Shown: piece by piece, positions 11,288 to 20,823 of the stretch
How positions within the stretch are numbered: position 1 is the stretch's first letter
Layout of the letters: each line of letters opens with the position of its first letter
Origin: UBA6168 sp964573725
GTDB lineage: Bacteria > Bacteroidota > Bacteroidia > Chitinophagales > Saprospiraceae
Length of the DNA stretch: 64,000 nucleotides
Assembly: GCA_964573725.1 (NCBI GenBank)
Contig: CAZNLJ010000002.1
Location: forward strand, 122,944-186,943
Reading direction: 5' to 3'
Notes under the pieces: model-generated
What the model was told of the DNA's origin: nothing
Seen by the model: only the letters and a program-made list of their open reading frames with translations
The model's database searches: none
Program-made: the position numbers and the translations under genes

Positions 11288-12343
11288 TCAATCCCAACGG
11301 CAATCGGAGTTGAGCACCCTGATTTCCACCCGCCGGTTCGCCGCCTGCTGCTCCTCCGAAACAGCCTCGGGGAATCGCATCTGGGAATTTCCGTAACCGC
11401 GATACCGGATGCGAGCCGGTACGACACCGTTTTCCAGCAGGAAATCGTGCACCACTTTCGCCCTGGCGACGGACAGGCGGAAATCCGGATGGCCTTCCGG
11501 TACCGGGCTTTGGTTCGGCAGATTGACATGACCGGCAATCTCGACGGAGAGGGTCGGGTTCAGGCGCAGGAATTGCAGCAGCCGGGGCAGTTCCTGGCGC
11601 GAGCGTTCCAGCAGCGCGGGCAATCCACCCACAAAGAACAAATTTTCGATGTCCGCAGCGGTGCCGGTCCGGGCTCTTGCCAACCGGACTTGCCTGGTCG
11701 GCAATTTTTCATCAACTTTGACCAGCTCCGAGAATGGGAAGTAGCAAGGGGTCATGATGTCGATACCGGTGACCATGTCCTTTGGAAACGGATGCCGGAA
11801 CCGACCCGCCCGATCGGTGAACAAGGTATCCCGGCCTTTCCTGTTGTGCAGGACCACCATGGCGGAAGCCAGGGGTTCTCCGGAGGAATCGTCGACCACT
11901 TCCCCGCTCAGCATGCACACCGTCACCTTTCGGGAAAGGGTGACGGCGGCGCGCCGGTTCCGTTGTCGGCCGTCGGCGGAGGCATTGGATTCGGCCGGAA
12001 CCAGCTCGCCCAAGGCCTCCAGCCGGATCAGGGAATCCGCGACCCCCTGCCGGACCAACAGGTCTCGGATCGAAGCTGCCCGCCGTCGGGACAGGTCGAG
12101 GTTGGCGGCCGGGTTACCGATACTGTCCGTGTGTGCCTCGATGGTCAGGAAACCATCTTTCGGAACCGACAGGCTGTCGCGGAAGGCCAGCAGGGTACTT
12201 ACCGCCTCGGAAGTCAGGGTATCGGAAGCGAAATCGAAATAAACGGACACCTGCGCCAACACCTCGAGATCCCGGGGTGCCTGGACGGACTGCGCCGGCA
12301 GGTAAGCCGGCAACCAACATAGAAAAGGCAGCAATCGTGACAT
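11288..12343 (-). CDS. Periplasmic/outer-membrane protein with two OmpA-like domains
   Basis: 351-residue exported protein with a signal peptide (cleavage near LPAQS). Residues about 28-135 form a first OmpA-like peptidoglycan-binding domain (VYFDFASDTL ... EAHTDSIGN ... DLSRRRAASIRDLL ... RNRRAAVTL). Residues about 140-220 are a carboxypeptidase-regulatory-like beta domain (GEVVDDSSGEPLASAMVVL). Residues about 235-345 are a second OmpA-like domain (SVEIAGHV ... SVARAKVVHDFLLENGV ... RYRGYGNSQ ... NRRVEIRVL). It probably ties the envelope to peptidoglycan. Having OmpA domains at both ends is unusual, since one domain at the C-terminus is the common plan. It is divergently transcribed from the giant adhesin gene with only about 118 bases between them. 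Confidence 0.75.
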   Translation of the reverse strand: MSRLLPFLCWLPAYLPAQSVQAPRDLEVLAQVSVYFDFASDTLTSEAVSTLLAFRDSLSVPKDGFLTIEAHTDSIGNPAANLDLSRRRAASIRDLLVRQGVADSLIRLEALGELVPAESNASADGRQRNRRAAVTLSRKVTVCMLSGEVVDDSSGEPLASAMVVLHNRKGRDTLFTDRAGRFRHPFPKDMVTGIDIMTPCYFPFSELVKVDEKLPTRQVRLARARTGTAADIENLFFVGGLPALLERSRQELPRLLQFLRLNPTLSVEIAGHVNLPNQSPVPEGHPDFRLSVARAKVVHDFLLENGVVPARIRYRGYGNSQMRFPEAVSEEQQAANRRVEIRVLNSDCRWD

Positions 12344-12461
12344 GGATTGGGTATTTTCCCTGTGAAGACGACCGACCCGCCCGAATGCGGAGGCCGCTTC
12401 GCATGTGCCGGTTCATTTAATAAAAATAGGATTTTTTCCGAATCCTCCACCTATCGTACCG

Positions 12462-15400
12462 ATGAAACCGACCGTTCGACCTGCAAGGACCGGAAAACCG
12501 GGCCACACAGCCATGCTCTTCCTTTGCGTCCTCTCCACCTCCCTGCTATTCGGCAATGGCAGGCCTCCAGCCATGGGGGGAAGCCGGGCTGCCGCAGTAA
12601 GCGCGCTGACCGGAAAAGTGACATTCCGCGTGGATACCCGCAACATGACGGTGGCGGCCAGCGGCATGTTCGTCGCCGGCAATTTCCTCTCGACCATCGG
12701 TTACCCCAACTGGAGCTTCCAGCCCATGTGCGACCTGGGCGGCGGAATCTGGGAGGTCAGTTTCGCCGATATTCCGGCCGGCCTGTACCAGTACAAGTTC
12801 GTCAACGGCAACGCGCCCGCCGGGTGGGAGTTCAACGGATTCGGCGGCCCCTGCACCAATCCCGCCGACAACAACAACCGCTGGTTGACCGTCACGGGAG
12901 GCAGCCAGACCGAGGGGGTCTTTTGTTTCAACACCTGTGACAACTTCTGTCCGGGCTTCGGCGACCCCGGCGTTTCAGACCTGACACCGCCGGTCATCCT
13001 GGATCCCGCGCCACCGGACATCACCCTTTCCTGTTCGCTGCCGCTGCCGGTCGCCGGCATACTGGCCGCCGAAGACGGCTGCGACATCAACGTCACCACC
13101 GGCACCGGCCCGCCGACCGACGACCTGTCCGGTATCGGCCCCTGCGGTACCGGCACCATCATCCGCACCTGGAAGGCCACAGATTGCAGCGGCAACAGCA
13201 CCGAGGTCGCCCAAACCATTACCGTCAACGACAACCTGGCTCCCCAAATCACCGGCACCGTACCGCCCGCCGTCTCGGTTTCCTGCGGCGACCTGCCTGC
13301 CCCGACCCCGCTGGATGCCGCCGACCTGTGCGACCAGGACCTGGTATCGACCGGATTGCCGACCGACAACAACGCCGGTATCGGTCCCTGCGGGACAGGA
13401 ACCCTCCTGCGTGTATGGACCGCCACCGATTGCAGCGGCAATACCGCCACAGCGACCCAGCCCATCACCCTGACGGATACCGAACCGCCGGTCATCCCCG
13501 GCCCAGTGCCAGCCCCCACGACCGTCTCCTGCCAGGACATCCCCGCCGGGCTGCCCCTCGCCGCCGAGGATGCCTGTGACGGGTCCCTGGCCTCCACCGG
13601 ACCGCCTGTCGACGACCTCGGCGGACTGAGTCCCTGCGGAACCGGTACCATCGTCCGGACCTGGACCGCCACCGACTGCAGCGGCAACAGCACCTCCGTC
13701 TCCCAGCTGATCACCGTCACCGACGATATCCCGCCCACCATCGCCGGCCCCACCCCGCCCCAACTGACCATCGATTGCCAACAAGCGCTTCCCCCGCCGC
13801 TGGCCTTGCCCGCCACCGACGCCTGCGACCCCGCCCTCACCGCCACCTCGCTCCCGACCGACGACCTCAGCGGCCTGTCCTCCTGCGGCACCGGTACCGT
13901 CGTCCGGACCTGGACCGCCACCGATTGCAGCGGCAACACCGCTTCCGTGACCCAAACCATCACCGTCATCGACCTGACACCGCCCGACATCCTCGGCATC
14001 CCGCCCGACCAATCCATCGACTGTACCCTCGACCTGCCACCGGGCCTGCCCCTGCAAGCTTCCGACGGTTGCGACCTGTCCCTGTCCACCACCCCTTTCC
14101 CGACCGACGACCTCAGCGGCCTCGGACCTTGTGGTACCGGCACCGTGCTGAGGACCTGGACTGTCGCCGACTGCGCCGGAAACTTCCGGTCCGCCACCCA
14201 GCTCCTCACCATCACGGACCTCAACGCCCCATTCCCGACCGGACCGCTCCCCCAGGACCTCATCATCGCCTGCGGAAACCTCCCCCCCGGCCTGCCCCTC
14301 GGCGCCGCCGACGACTGTGACCCCCTGGTCCAACTATCCGGAATGCCCGACGACGACCTGGGCGCGCTCTCCGCCTGTGGGACCGGCACGGCCATCCGGA
14401 CCTGGACCCTGACGGATTGTGCCGCCAACACGGCTATCGTCACCCAGCTCCTCACCCTGACCGACGACACCCCTCCGGTCCTGACCTTCCCGGCGACCAA
14501 CCCTTACACCTGCGGGAACGTCCCTACACCCGCCCAACTCCCGCCCCTCGTCACCGACGATTGCGACCCCTCCCCCACCCTCGTCCTGCTCTCCACCGAC
14601 ACCATCGGATCCGGTTGTGCTTACGACCTGGTCCGCACCTGGGCAGCTACGGACTGCGACGGCAACACCACCCTCGGCAGTCAGGTCGTCACCGTTTCGG
14701 ATGACGACCCACCCCTGTTCGTCAACCCACCGGCCGACCTCTCCGTCTGTATCGGAAACGTACCGCCGATGCTACCCCTCACCTGGACGGATGCCTGTGA
14801 CGGTACCGGTACCGTCACGGGCACCTCCCAAAGCAACGGTGCCACCCAACCGGAGCTCATCACCCGGACCTGGCAATACACGGATGCCTGCGGCAACCAG
14901 GTCATCCATACCCAAGTAATCACCGTTTCCACTTCCGGCCTGGCCCAGGCAGGGCCGGACCAGACGATTTGTGCAGGCGATTCCGCCATCCTGGCGGCCA
15001 CCGGCTTCGGCAATGCGGACTCCGTCGCATGGACGACATTCGGGGACGGCACCTTCAGCCACCCGAAAGCCGCCGCCGGTGCCTACTTCCCGGGACCATC
15101 CGACCAAACGACCGGGACGGTGACGCTGGTCTTCACCCCTTATCTCAGCGGAGGCAGCTGCGACATCCTGCCCGATACCCTGGAGCTGACCATCCATCCC
15201 CTCCCGACCGCCGACGCCGGACCCGACCTTTTCATCCGCTGCAACCAGCCGGTCGTCACCCTCGATGCGGGCGCATCTTCCGGCGGGCCGGCCCTCACCT
15301 ACGCCTGGACCGGCCCCGGGCTGACCGGAGACAGCAGCGGCATCACCGTCATCGCGGGCCAACCCGGTTCCTATGTGCTGACCGTTTCGACCGGCCATTG

Positions 15401-18400
15401 CCTTCATACCGATACCGTCAGCGTAGGCTTGGACACCATGCCGCCGATTGTGTCCGCGGGGGCAGACCAGCAGTTGTCCTGCGACCATCCCGTCGCCACG
15501 CTGACCGGACAGGCCAGCGGGGGCGACAGCCTCCTGGTGACCTGGGTCGGGCCCGGCATCGGGTCCGGTGGGTCCGGCGAATTGCAAACGACCGTCCAAC
15601 TTCCCGGCATCTATACGCTGACCGTCACCGACCTCCGCAACGGCTGCAGCAGCCAGGATTCCACAGCGGTGGAATCCGACGGACAGATACCGGTGGCGGC
15701 CATTGCGGTTCCGGACATCCTCACCTGCGACCGACCGGCCGGCTGGCTGCAGGGTGCCGGTTCCTCCACCGGCCCGGACATCACCTACCAATGGCTGGAC
15801 GAAAACGGATGGGTATCCGACAGCAGCGCCCTGTGGGTCACCATGCCCGGCCACTACACCCTCATCGTCACCGACAGCAGCAACGGCTGCCTGGCACAGG
15901 ATTCCGTTGTCGTCCTGATGGACACCCTCGCGCCATCGGCCGATGCCGGTGCGGACCGGGTGCTGACATGCACCGACCCGTCCGTCATCCTGGCGGCCGG
16001 ACCGGCCGGCGGAACCCCGGCCCTGTACCAGTGGCAATTGGGCCTGCTGGCCGTCGGACAAGCAGACACCCTGTCCGTCCAGCAAGCCGGCCTTTACACC
16101 CTGACCGTCACCCATCCCGGCAACGGCTGCACCGCCACCGACAGCGTCCTGGTGACGGCGGATACCGTCGCGCCGACCGTTGCCGGCGGTCCGGACCAGA
16201 CGCTGACCTGTACCGTCCAGCAGGTCCTGCTGGCAGGGAGCGCCACGGCCGGCGGCGGCTTCCAGGCCGGTTGGAACGGGCCGGGAACCGCCGTCGGCAA
16301 CCTGCAAGCCACCGTCACCCTGGCCGGAACATACCTGTTGACGATACAGGACATCACCAACGGATGCAAGGCAAGCGATACCGTCCAGGTCTTTCTGGAC
16401 ACCCTGTCCCCACAGGTACAGACCAGTCCCGACCCGACCCTTACCTGCGCCTTCCCGGCTACCGTCCTGACCGGGAGCCACGAGCCGGCCGGCTTATCCG
16501 TACAATACCAATGGCTGGACGCCGGCGGAAACATCCAGTCGACGGACACCCTGTTGTCCGTCCAGCTGCCCGGCACCTACCGCCTCATCGGCACAGGAAC
16601 GACCAACGGCTGTTCGGACACGGCATTTGTCCACGTATCCCTGGATACGTTCCCGCCCCTGGCGGTGGCCGGTCCGGACGACACGCTGACCTGCCTGGCG
16701 CCTTCCCTTTGGCTGGATGCGGGTGCCTCCCAGGGTGTGGGACCCCTCCAATTCGAATGGTCCGGCCCCGGCGGCGGTACGGCGGGCGACAGTTTGAACG
16801 CAACCCTGCCCGGTACCTACCTCCTGTCCGTGACCGACCAATCGAACGGCTGTACTGCCGCGGATACCCTGGCAGTAGCGGAAGACCTGGCTGTTCCGGA
16901 AGCCTACGCCGGTTCCGACCAGGTGTTGAGCTGCAGCCAGCCATCGGTGGTACTGTCGGGAAGTGCCACCCCACCCCAGGTTACCTTCCAATGGACCGGG
17001 CCGGGGATTTCCGCCGGCACGGCAGGACTTCCACAGCCGGTCGTATCGGTTGCGGGCACCTACGAGCTGACCGTCACCAGCCTGCAAAACGGCTGCACCT
17101 CCCTGCCTGTGACCGTCATGGTTTCGCTGGATACTTTATCGCCGACGGCCCAATTGAGCAGTTACGGCCAGCTGGATTGCGACAGCCAGCAGGTTTGGAT
17201 AGACGGAAGCGCCTCCTCCGTCGGAAGCGCCTTCGGATACAGTTGGACAGCCGACGGAATTCCGATTGCGGGAGCCGACCAAGCCGGGCTGCAGGCCGTC
17301 CTGCCCGGCAGCTATCAGCTGACCGTCACCAACCTGCTCAACGGTTGCACCCGGACGGCAGCCCTGGCCATCGGCCTGGATACCACGGCACCGACCGTCG
17401 TGCTGCAAGGACCGGCCCAGCTAAATTGCTACGACCCGGTGGCCACCCTCACCGCCACCCTGTCCGAACCGGTCGATGCACCCTCCTATGCCTGGACGAC
17501 CACCGACGGACAGATCTTGACCGACCCGACCGCGGCGTCCATCCAGGGCGGCGAAGCGGGAACCTACCAGGTCCAGGTGACGGACGGCGGCAACGGCTGT
17601 ACCACCGATGCCAGCTACGACCTGCCCGCCGATTTCACCATTCCCCTCATCGACTTGCCGACGGAGGCCGTCATCGGGTGCCAGGCCGCCGCCGTGTCCC
17701 TGCTGCCGGTCGTTCAGGCCAACGGCCCCATATCCTACCAATGGGTCGGACCGGCGGGCTTCGGCAGTACTTCGGCGGCCCCGTCCGTTTCCGTAGCCGG
17801 TACCTACCAACTGACCGTCACCCAACAATTCAACGGTTGCCAGGCTACCGGCGGCATCGCCGTCAGCACGGATCCCGGCATCACGGAGGTCGGCACAACC
17901 GTCACACCGGCCGCTTGCGAAAGCCGGCCCGGCGGCACCATCGAGGTGAGCGGCGTCATCGGCAGCGGTGAACCCTTCGGATATGCCCTGGACGGTACGA
18001 CCTTCGGCGGTTCTCCCTTGTTTACCGGTTTGTACGCCGGCGACTACACCCTCACCGTACTCAGTGCCACCGGCTGTCAGTACGAAGTGCTGCTGTCCGT
18101 TCCCGCCCTGCAGCCTCCGACCCTCACGGTCGGGGAAGACCGGACCATCCTGTTGGGCGACAGCATCCAACTGACCGCCAACCTTTCCGGGTCCACCTAT
18201 ATGTACAACTGGTCCGGCAGCGGCACCCTCAGCTGCGGGGATTGCCCGGATCCGGTGGCGCGACCGTTTGAAACGACCGACTACGAATTGTCCGTCGTCG
18301 ATGAGAACGGTTGTGAACAGACCGCTTCGGTCCGGATTACGGTCGACCCACGCCTGCGGCTGTATGCGCCCAACGCGTTCAGTCCGAACGGCGACGGCAT

Positions 18401-18647
18401 CAACGACCATTTCCGCCTGTATCCGGGGCCGCAGGTCTCGGCGGTGACATCCCTCCGGCTGTTCGACCGTTGGGGCGGGCTCGTCGCCGACCTGTCGGCC
18501 GACAGCCTTCCCGCCATCGAAACCGGCTGGGACGGAACCATGTCGGGCGAAAGGATGCCGGCCGGCATCTATGTTTACCTCGCCACGGTCCTCCTGGTCG
18601 ACGGTCGACAACAATTAATTCGCGGGGAAGTGCTGCTTGCGCCTTGA
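12462..18647 (+). CDS. Giant repeat adhesin with gliding-motility-type C-terminal domain
   Basis: 2061 residues from ATG 12462; an earlier ATG at 12405 would add 19 residues ahead of the signal peptide. After a hydrophobic signal (MLFLCVLSTSLLFG) comes a CBM20/E-set-like module (GKVTFRVDTRNM ... GLYQYKFVNGN). Next are eight Cys-rich HYR-type repeats of about 82 residues (core CGTGTVVRTWTATDCSGN), then eleven PKD/Ig-like repeats of about 80 residues (core TLTVTDSSNGC). A SprB-like segment follows, and a CHU_C domain ends the protein (YAPNAFSPNGDGINDHF ... RMPAGIYVYLA). This is a T9SS type B surface protein, likely an adhesin or glucan-binding filament. Two conserved Cys per repeat suggest disulfides. 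Intact despite strong internal repetition. Confidence 0.85.
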   Translation: MKPTVRPARTGKPGHTAMLFLCVLSTSLLFGNGRPPAMGGSRAAAVSALTGKVTFRVDTRNMTVAASGMFVAGNFLSTIGYPNWSFQPMCDLGGGIWEVSFADIPAGLYQYKFVNGNAPAGWEFNGFGGPCTNPADNNNRWLTVTGGSQTEGVFCFNTCDNFCPGFGDPGVSDLTPPVILDPAPPDITLSCSLPLPVAGILAAEDGCDINVTTGTGPPTDDLSGIGPCGTGTIIRTWKATDCSGNSTEVAQTITVNDNLAPQITGTVPPAVSVSCGDLPAPTPLDAADLCDQDLVSTGLPTDNNAGIGPCGTGTLLRVWTATDCSGNTATATQPITLTDTEPPVIPGPVPAPTTVSCQDIPAGLPLAAEDACDGSLASTGPPVDDLGGLSPCGTGTIVRTWTATDCSGNSTSVSQLITVTDDIPPTIAGPTPPQLTIDCQQALPPPLALPATDACDPALTATSLPTDDLSGLSSCGTGTVVRTWTATDCSGNTASVTQTITVIDLTPPDILGIPPDQSIDCTLDLPPGLPLQASDGCDLSLSTTPFPTDDLSGLGPCGTGTVLRTWTVADCAGNFRSATQLLTITDLNAPFPTGPLPQDLIIACGNLPPGLPLGAADDCDPLVQLSGMPDDDLGALSACGTGTAIRTWTLTDCAANTAIVTQLLTLTDDTPPVLTFPATNPYTCGNVPTPAQLPPLVTDDCDPSPTLVLLSTDTIGSGCAYDLVRTWAATDCDGNTTLGSQVVTVSDDDPPLFVNPPADLSVCIGNVPPMLPLTWTDACDGTGTVTGTSQSNGATQPELITRTWQYTDACGNQVIHTQVITVSTSGLAQAGPDQTICAGDSAILAATGFGNADSVAWTTFGDGTFSHPKAAAGAYFPGPSDQTTGTVTLVFTPYLSGGSCDILPDTLELTIHPLPTADAGPDLFIRCNQPVVTLDAGASSGGPALTYAWTGPGLTGDSSGITVIAGQPGSYVLTVSTGHCLHTDTVSVGLDTMPPIVSAGADQQLSCDHPVATLTGQASGGDSLLVTWVGPGIGSGGSGELQTTVQLPGIYTLTVTDLRNGCSSQDSTAVESDGQIPVAAIAVPDILTCDRPAGWLQGAGSSTGPDITYQWLDENGWVSDSSALWVTMPGHYTLIVTDSSNGCLAQDSVVVLMDTLAPSADAGADRVLTCTDPSVILAAGPAGGTPALYQWQLGLLAVGQADTLSVQQAGLYTLTVTHPGNGCTATDSVLVTADTVAPTVAGGPDQTLTCTVQQVLLAGSATAGGGFQAGWNGPGTAVGNLQATVTLAGTYLLTIQDITNGCKASDTVQVFLDTLSPQVQTSPDPTLTCAFPATVLTGSHEPAGLSVQYQWLDAGGNIQSTDTLLSVQLPGTYRLIGTGTTNGCSDTAFVHVSLDTFPPLAVAGPDDTLTCLAPSLWLDAGASQGVGPLQFEWSGPGGGTAGDSLNATLPGTYLLSVTDQSNGCTAADTLAVAEDLAVPEAYAGSDQVLSCSQPSVVLSGSATPPQVTFQWTGPGISAGTAGLPQPVVSVAGTYELTVTSLQNGCTSLPVTVMVSLDTLSPTAQLSSYGQLDCDSQQVWIDGSASSVGSAFGYSWTADGIPIAGADQAGLQAVLPGSYQLTVTNLLNGCTRTAALAIGLDTTAPTVVLQGPAQLNCYDPVATLTATLSEPVDAPSYAWTTTDGQILTDPTAASIQGGEAGTYQVQVTDGGNGCTTDASYDLPADFTIPLIDLPTEAVIGCQAAAVSLLPVVQANGPISYQWVGPAGFGSTSAAPSVSVAGTYQLTVTQQFNGCQATGGIAVSTDPGITEVGTTVTPAACESRPGGTIEVSGVIGSGEPFGYALDGTTFGGSPLFTGLYAGDYTLTVLSATGCQYEVLLSVPALQPPTLTVGEDRTILLGDSIQLTANLSGSTYMYNWSGSGTLSCGDCPDPVARPFETTDYELSVVDENGCEQTASVRITVDPRLRLYAPNAFSPNGDGINDHFRLYPGPQVSAVTSLRLFDRWGGLVADLSADSLPAIETGWDGTMSGERMPAGIYVYLATVLLVDGRQQLIRGEVLLAP
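12978..14931 (+). repeat. Eight tandem HYR-like coding repeats
   Basis: Eight consecutive units of about 80-85 codons inside the adhesin. Each opens with a xPP motif, has a CD dipeptide mid-unit, and closes with CGTGT, a TDCSGN-type motif and a TxTD strand. Units 1-6 are near-uniform. Units 7 and 8 have lost the CGTGT core, suggesting an older edge to the array. Confidence 0.8.
15204..17876 (+). repeat. Eleven tandem PKD/Ig-like coding repeats
   Basis: Eleven units of about 80 codons inside the adhesin. Each has a first-strand Cys (xLTC or xLSC), a YxW core and a closing TNGC or NNGC turn followed by a DT junction. They differ in class from the preceding HYR-like array, so the protein is built from two independently expanded repeat families. 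Confidence 0.8.
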
Positions 18648-19005
18648 ACCGGGCGCCCGCCGACATCCGCTGTGCGTGAAATCAAGCCGGAAATGGCCGC
18701 AATCGAAAGGGAAACATTGCTTTGTTGGGAAATAATTTGGAAATTTGCACACATATCGGCACATTATTGGCTGCCGACCGACAGACCCACGGAAATGATA
18801 AACGGACGCGCCCCAGCCATGACCTGCCCGGTTTCGGCACCCAATTCCGACGGACAGGCCGGATGTGGCCGACGATGAAGGGAAAACGGCAGGCGGCAAA
18901 TCCGGAAGCGCCTGTCGGCAGGCATGGTTCCACCGAGAAAAATACGGGCTTTCGTCCTTCGACGACCAGCTCGTTCTTATAGTATGCATTTCAAATTATC
19001 ATCTC
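18648..19005. other. Intergenic region before the IPTL-CTERM gene
   Basis: 358 bases with no supported gene; reading frames here lack coding character. An AT-richer stretch at about 18715-18760 carries TAATTTGG and AATTTGC boxes that resemble a Bacteroidota -7 element, but spacing to a TTG is ambiguous. No convincing terminator for the adhesin gene was seen. Confidence 0.4.
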
Positions 19006-20484
19006 ATGACAAGAAAACTACCCTTGCTGCTGCCGGCCTTGCTGTTGGTGTCCGGCTGGCTTGCGGCACAACCTTTCTACCTTCGGGGAGAAGCCTCACC
19101 CTGCGACTGGGGCAATTCAAACAGTTCCTGTGAACTGACGGACCCGGACGGCGACGGCATCTACGAGTTGGTCTTCGATTTCGGTGCCACCCCCATCGGG
19201 CGCAAGGAATTCAAGATTTACAATGCCGGTTCGGACAGTTGGTGGCCGGGGTCTGCCAATAGTTGGTTCCAACATCCGGGCGGTAGCGTCACCTTCCGTT
19301 TCGACACCTCCGACAACCAGGTGGAAGCGGTGGAAGCCACGGCATTCCCCATCTGTGCACCGGGTGATTTTTCCGGTTGGAACAACGCCGCCGCCATGAC
19401 CAATACCTCCGGCGACACCTGGTGTTACACCATCCCTTCCCCCGGCACCTACCAATGGAAGCCGACCTATTGCGGCGCCTGGGATTCCTGGCAACCGGCC
19501 AACGGCGAACGCAACGTCAACAGCAACAACTGGTCGGTCACCACCACCTCCTCCGACGAACAGGTCTGCGTCAGCTACGACCCGGCCACCGGCCGCGTCA
19601 CCCCTCCCGCCCCACCCACCGGTTACTACCTGAAAGGGACCGCCGGCCCCTGCGACTGGAACAATCTCAGCGCCGGCTGTGAACTGGAGGATCCGGACGG
19701 GGACGGCATCTACGAACTGGTATTGGATTACGGCAGTACACCCATCGGCCGGCAGGAGTTCAAGATCTATCATGCCCTGACCGACACCTGGTATCCCGGC
19801 GGCGGCAACAGCTGGTACATCCACGCCGGGGGAAGCGTCACGTTCCGTTTCCACAGCGCCACGGGCGAAGTGCAGGCCATCGACGGCCACCCGGCCACCA
19901 TTTGTGCGCCAGGGGATTTCTCCGGCTGGAACAACGCTGCCACCATGGAGGACAAAGGCTACGGCATCTGGTGCTACAAGGTACCCACCCCGGGAACCTA
20001 CCAATGGAAGCCCACCCTTTGCGGCGCCTGGGATTCCTGGCAACCGGACGGCAGCCGGAATGTAGGGGCCGACAACTGGAGCGTCACGACCACCACCCCG
20101 AACGAGGAGGTCTGCGTCACATACACCCTGGCCACCGGAAAGGTGGCTGCCGGTGCCATCACCGCGGTGCCGACCTTATCCCAATGGGGGCTTATCCTGC
20201 TTTTCCTGCTGCTGGCCAACGCAGGACTGCTGACCCAGCGGCGGCGCCAACTGGTAATGGCCGGTATTCCCGGCAGCCAATCGCTTCCCTGGCATGCCAT
20301 GCCGTTCGACCGCCACGCATTCTCCCGGTACCTGTTGCTCACGGGAATCGGAACTGCGCTGCTGTTCGTCCTGGCGGTTGTGCTGGCCGGTTACAGTCCG
20401 ACCGGCGCCGACCTTCCCGGATGCCTGCTGGCCATTCCCCTGGTCGCCTTCCTGCTGACACAGCTGCAAAGGGAACAGGGATGA
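19006..20484 (+). CDS. IPTL-CTERM surface protein with two glucan-binding-like repeats (exosortase H substrate)
   Basis: 492 residues from ATG 19006; an upstream in-frame extension would precede a clear signal peptide (MTRKLPLLLPALLLVSGWLA) and is rejected. Two copies of a roughly 170-residue unit follow, each with a YLxGxAxPCDW opening, DPDGDGIYEL, an EFKIYxA segment, ICAPGDFSGWNN and YQWKPTxCGAWDSWQP, resembling starch-binding/E-set modules. Residues 389-395 are PTLSQWG, then a hydrophobic helix and an RRR stop: the IPTL-CTERM sorting signal read by exosortase H. Unusually, about 78 residues follow the Arg cluster, with two more predicted membrane helices. The next genes are xrtH and its partner, so this is the likely dedicated substrate. 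Confidence 0.85.
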   Translation: MTRKLPLLLPALLLVSGWLAAQPFYLRGEASPCDWGNSNSSCELTDPDGDGIYELVFDFGATPIGRKEFKIYNAGSDSWWPGSANSWFQHPGGSVTFRFDTSDNQVEAVEATAFPICAPGDFSGWNNAAAMTNTSGDTWCYTIPSPGTYQWKPTYCGAWDSWQPANGERNVNSNNWSVTTTSSDEQVCVSYDPATGRVTPPAPPTGYYLKGTAGPCDWNNLSAGCELEDPDGDGIYELVLDYGSTPIGRQEFKIYHALTDTWYPGGGNSWYIHAGGSVTFRFHSATGEVQAIDGHPATICAPGDFSGWNNAATMEDKGYGIWCYKVPTPGTYQWKPTLCGAWDSWQPDGSRNVGADNWSVTTTTPNEEVCVTYTLATGKVAAGAITAVPTLSQWGLILLFLLLANAGLLTQRRRQLVMAGIPGSQSLPWHAMPFDRHAFSRYLLLTGIGTALLFVLAVVLAGYSPTGADLPGCLLAIPLVAFLLTQLQREQG

Positions 20485-20596
20485 CGACTCCCGCCCGGCA
20501 ATCCCGGGTGGAGGACATTATCCATGAACATCCCGGCAAACAGGTGTCACCGACAGCCGGGCGGCCTTTGTCCGCATGATTTTGAGACCAAGATAC

Positions 20597-20639
20597 CGGG
20601 GAAACGAACGGACGTTCGGGGCGTCTGTTCGTTTCCCCG
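20597..20639 (+). terminator. Terminator after the IPTL-CTERM gene
   Basis: 18-bp stem with a single G:T pair (CGGGGAAACGAAC ... GTTCGTTTCCCCG) around a seven-base loop, followed by CTTTCTTTC. It suggests the substrate gene is transcribed separately from xrtH. Confidence 0.75.
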
Positions 20640-20823
20640 CTTTCTTTCGCGATACCGCCGGGCGGAGATTGGAAAAAAGGTGCGTATCCCGGTTTGAGAC
20701 AATAGCGACCGGAATCCCGGAAACCCCGGTGTCCGGCTACCGGGACAACAGCCGGTCGAATGGAGGCGTGCCCTTTCCGACAACAAGTCCGGGCCGGCCC
20801 GGTCATCCGTCATACCAGGAATC

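Noticed and set aside
12978..17876. Possible CRISPR-like or satellite repeats
   Set aside because: The repeats are about 240 bases, in frame and protein-coding, with no short identical repeat-spacer pattern.
14969..17971. 1000-codon second frame inside the adhesin
   Set aside because: Arises from repeats of a high-GC coding sequence read out of frame; Arg/Pro/His-rich without a fold.
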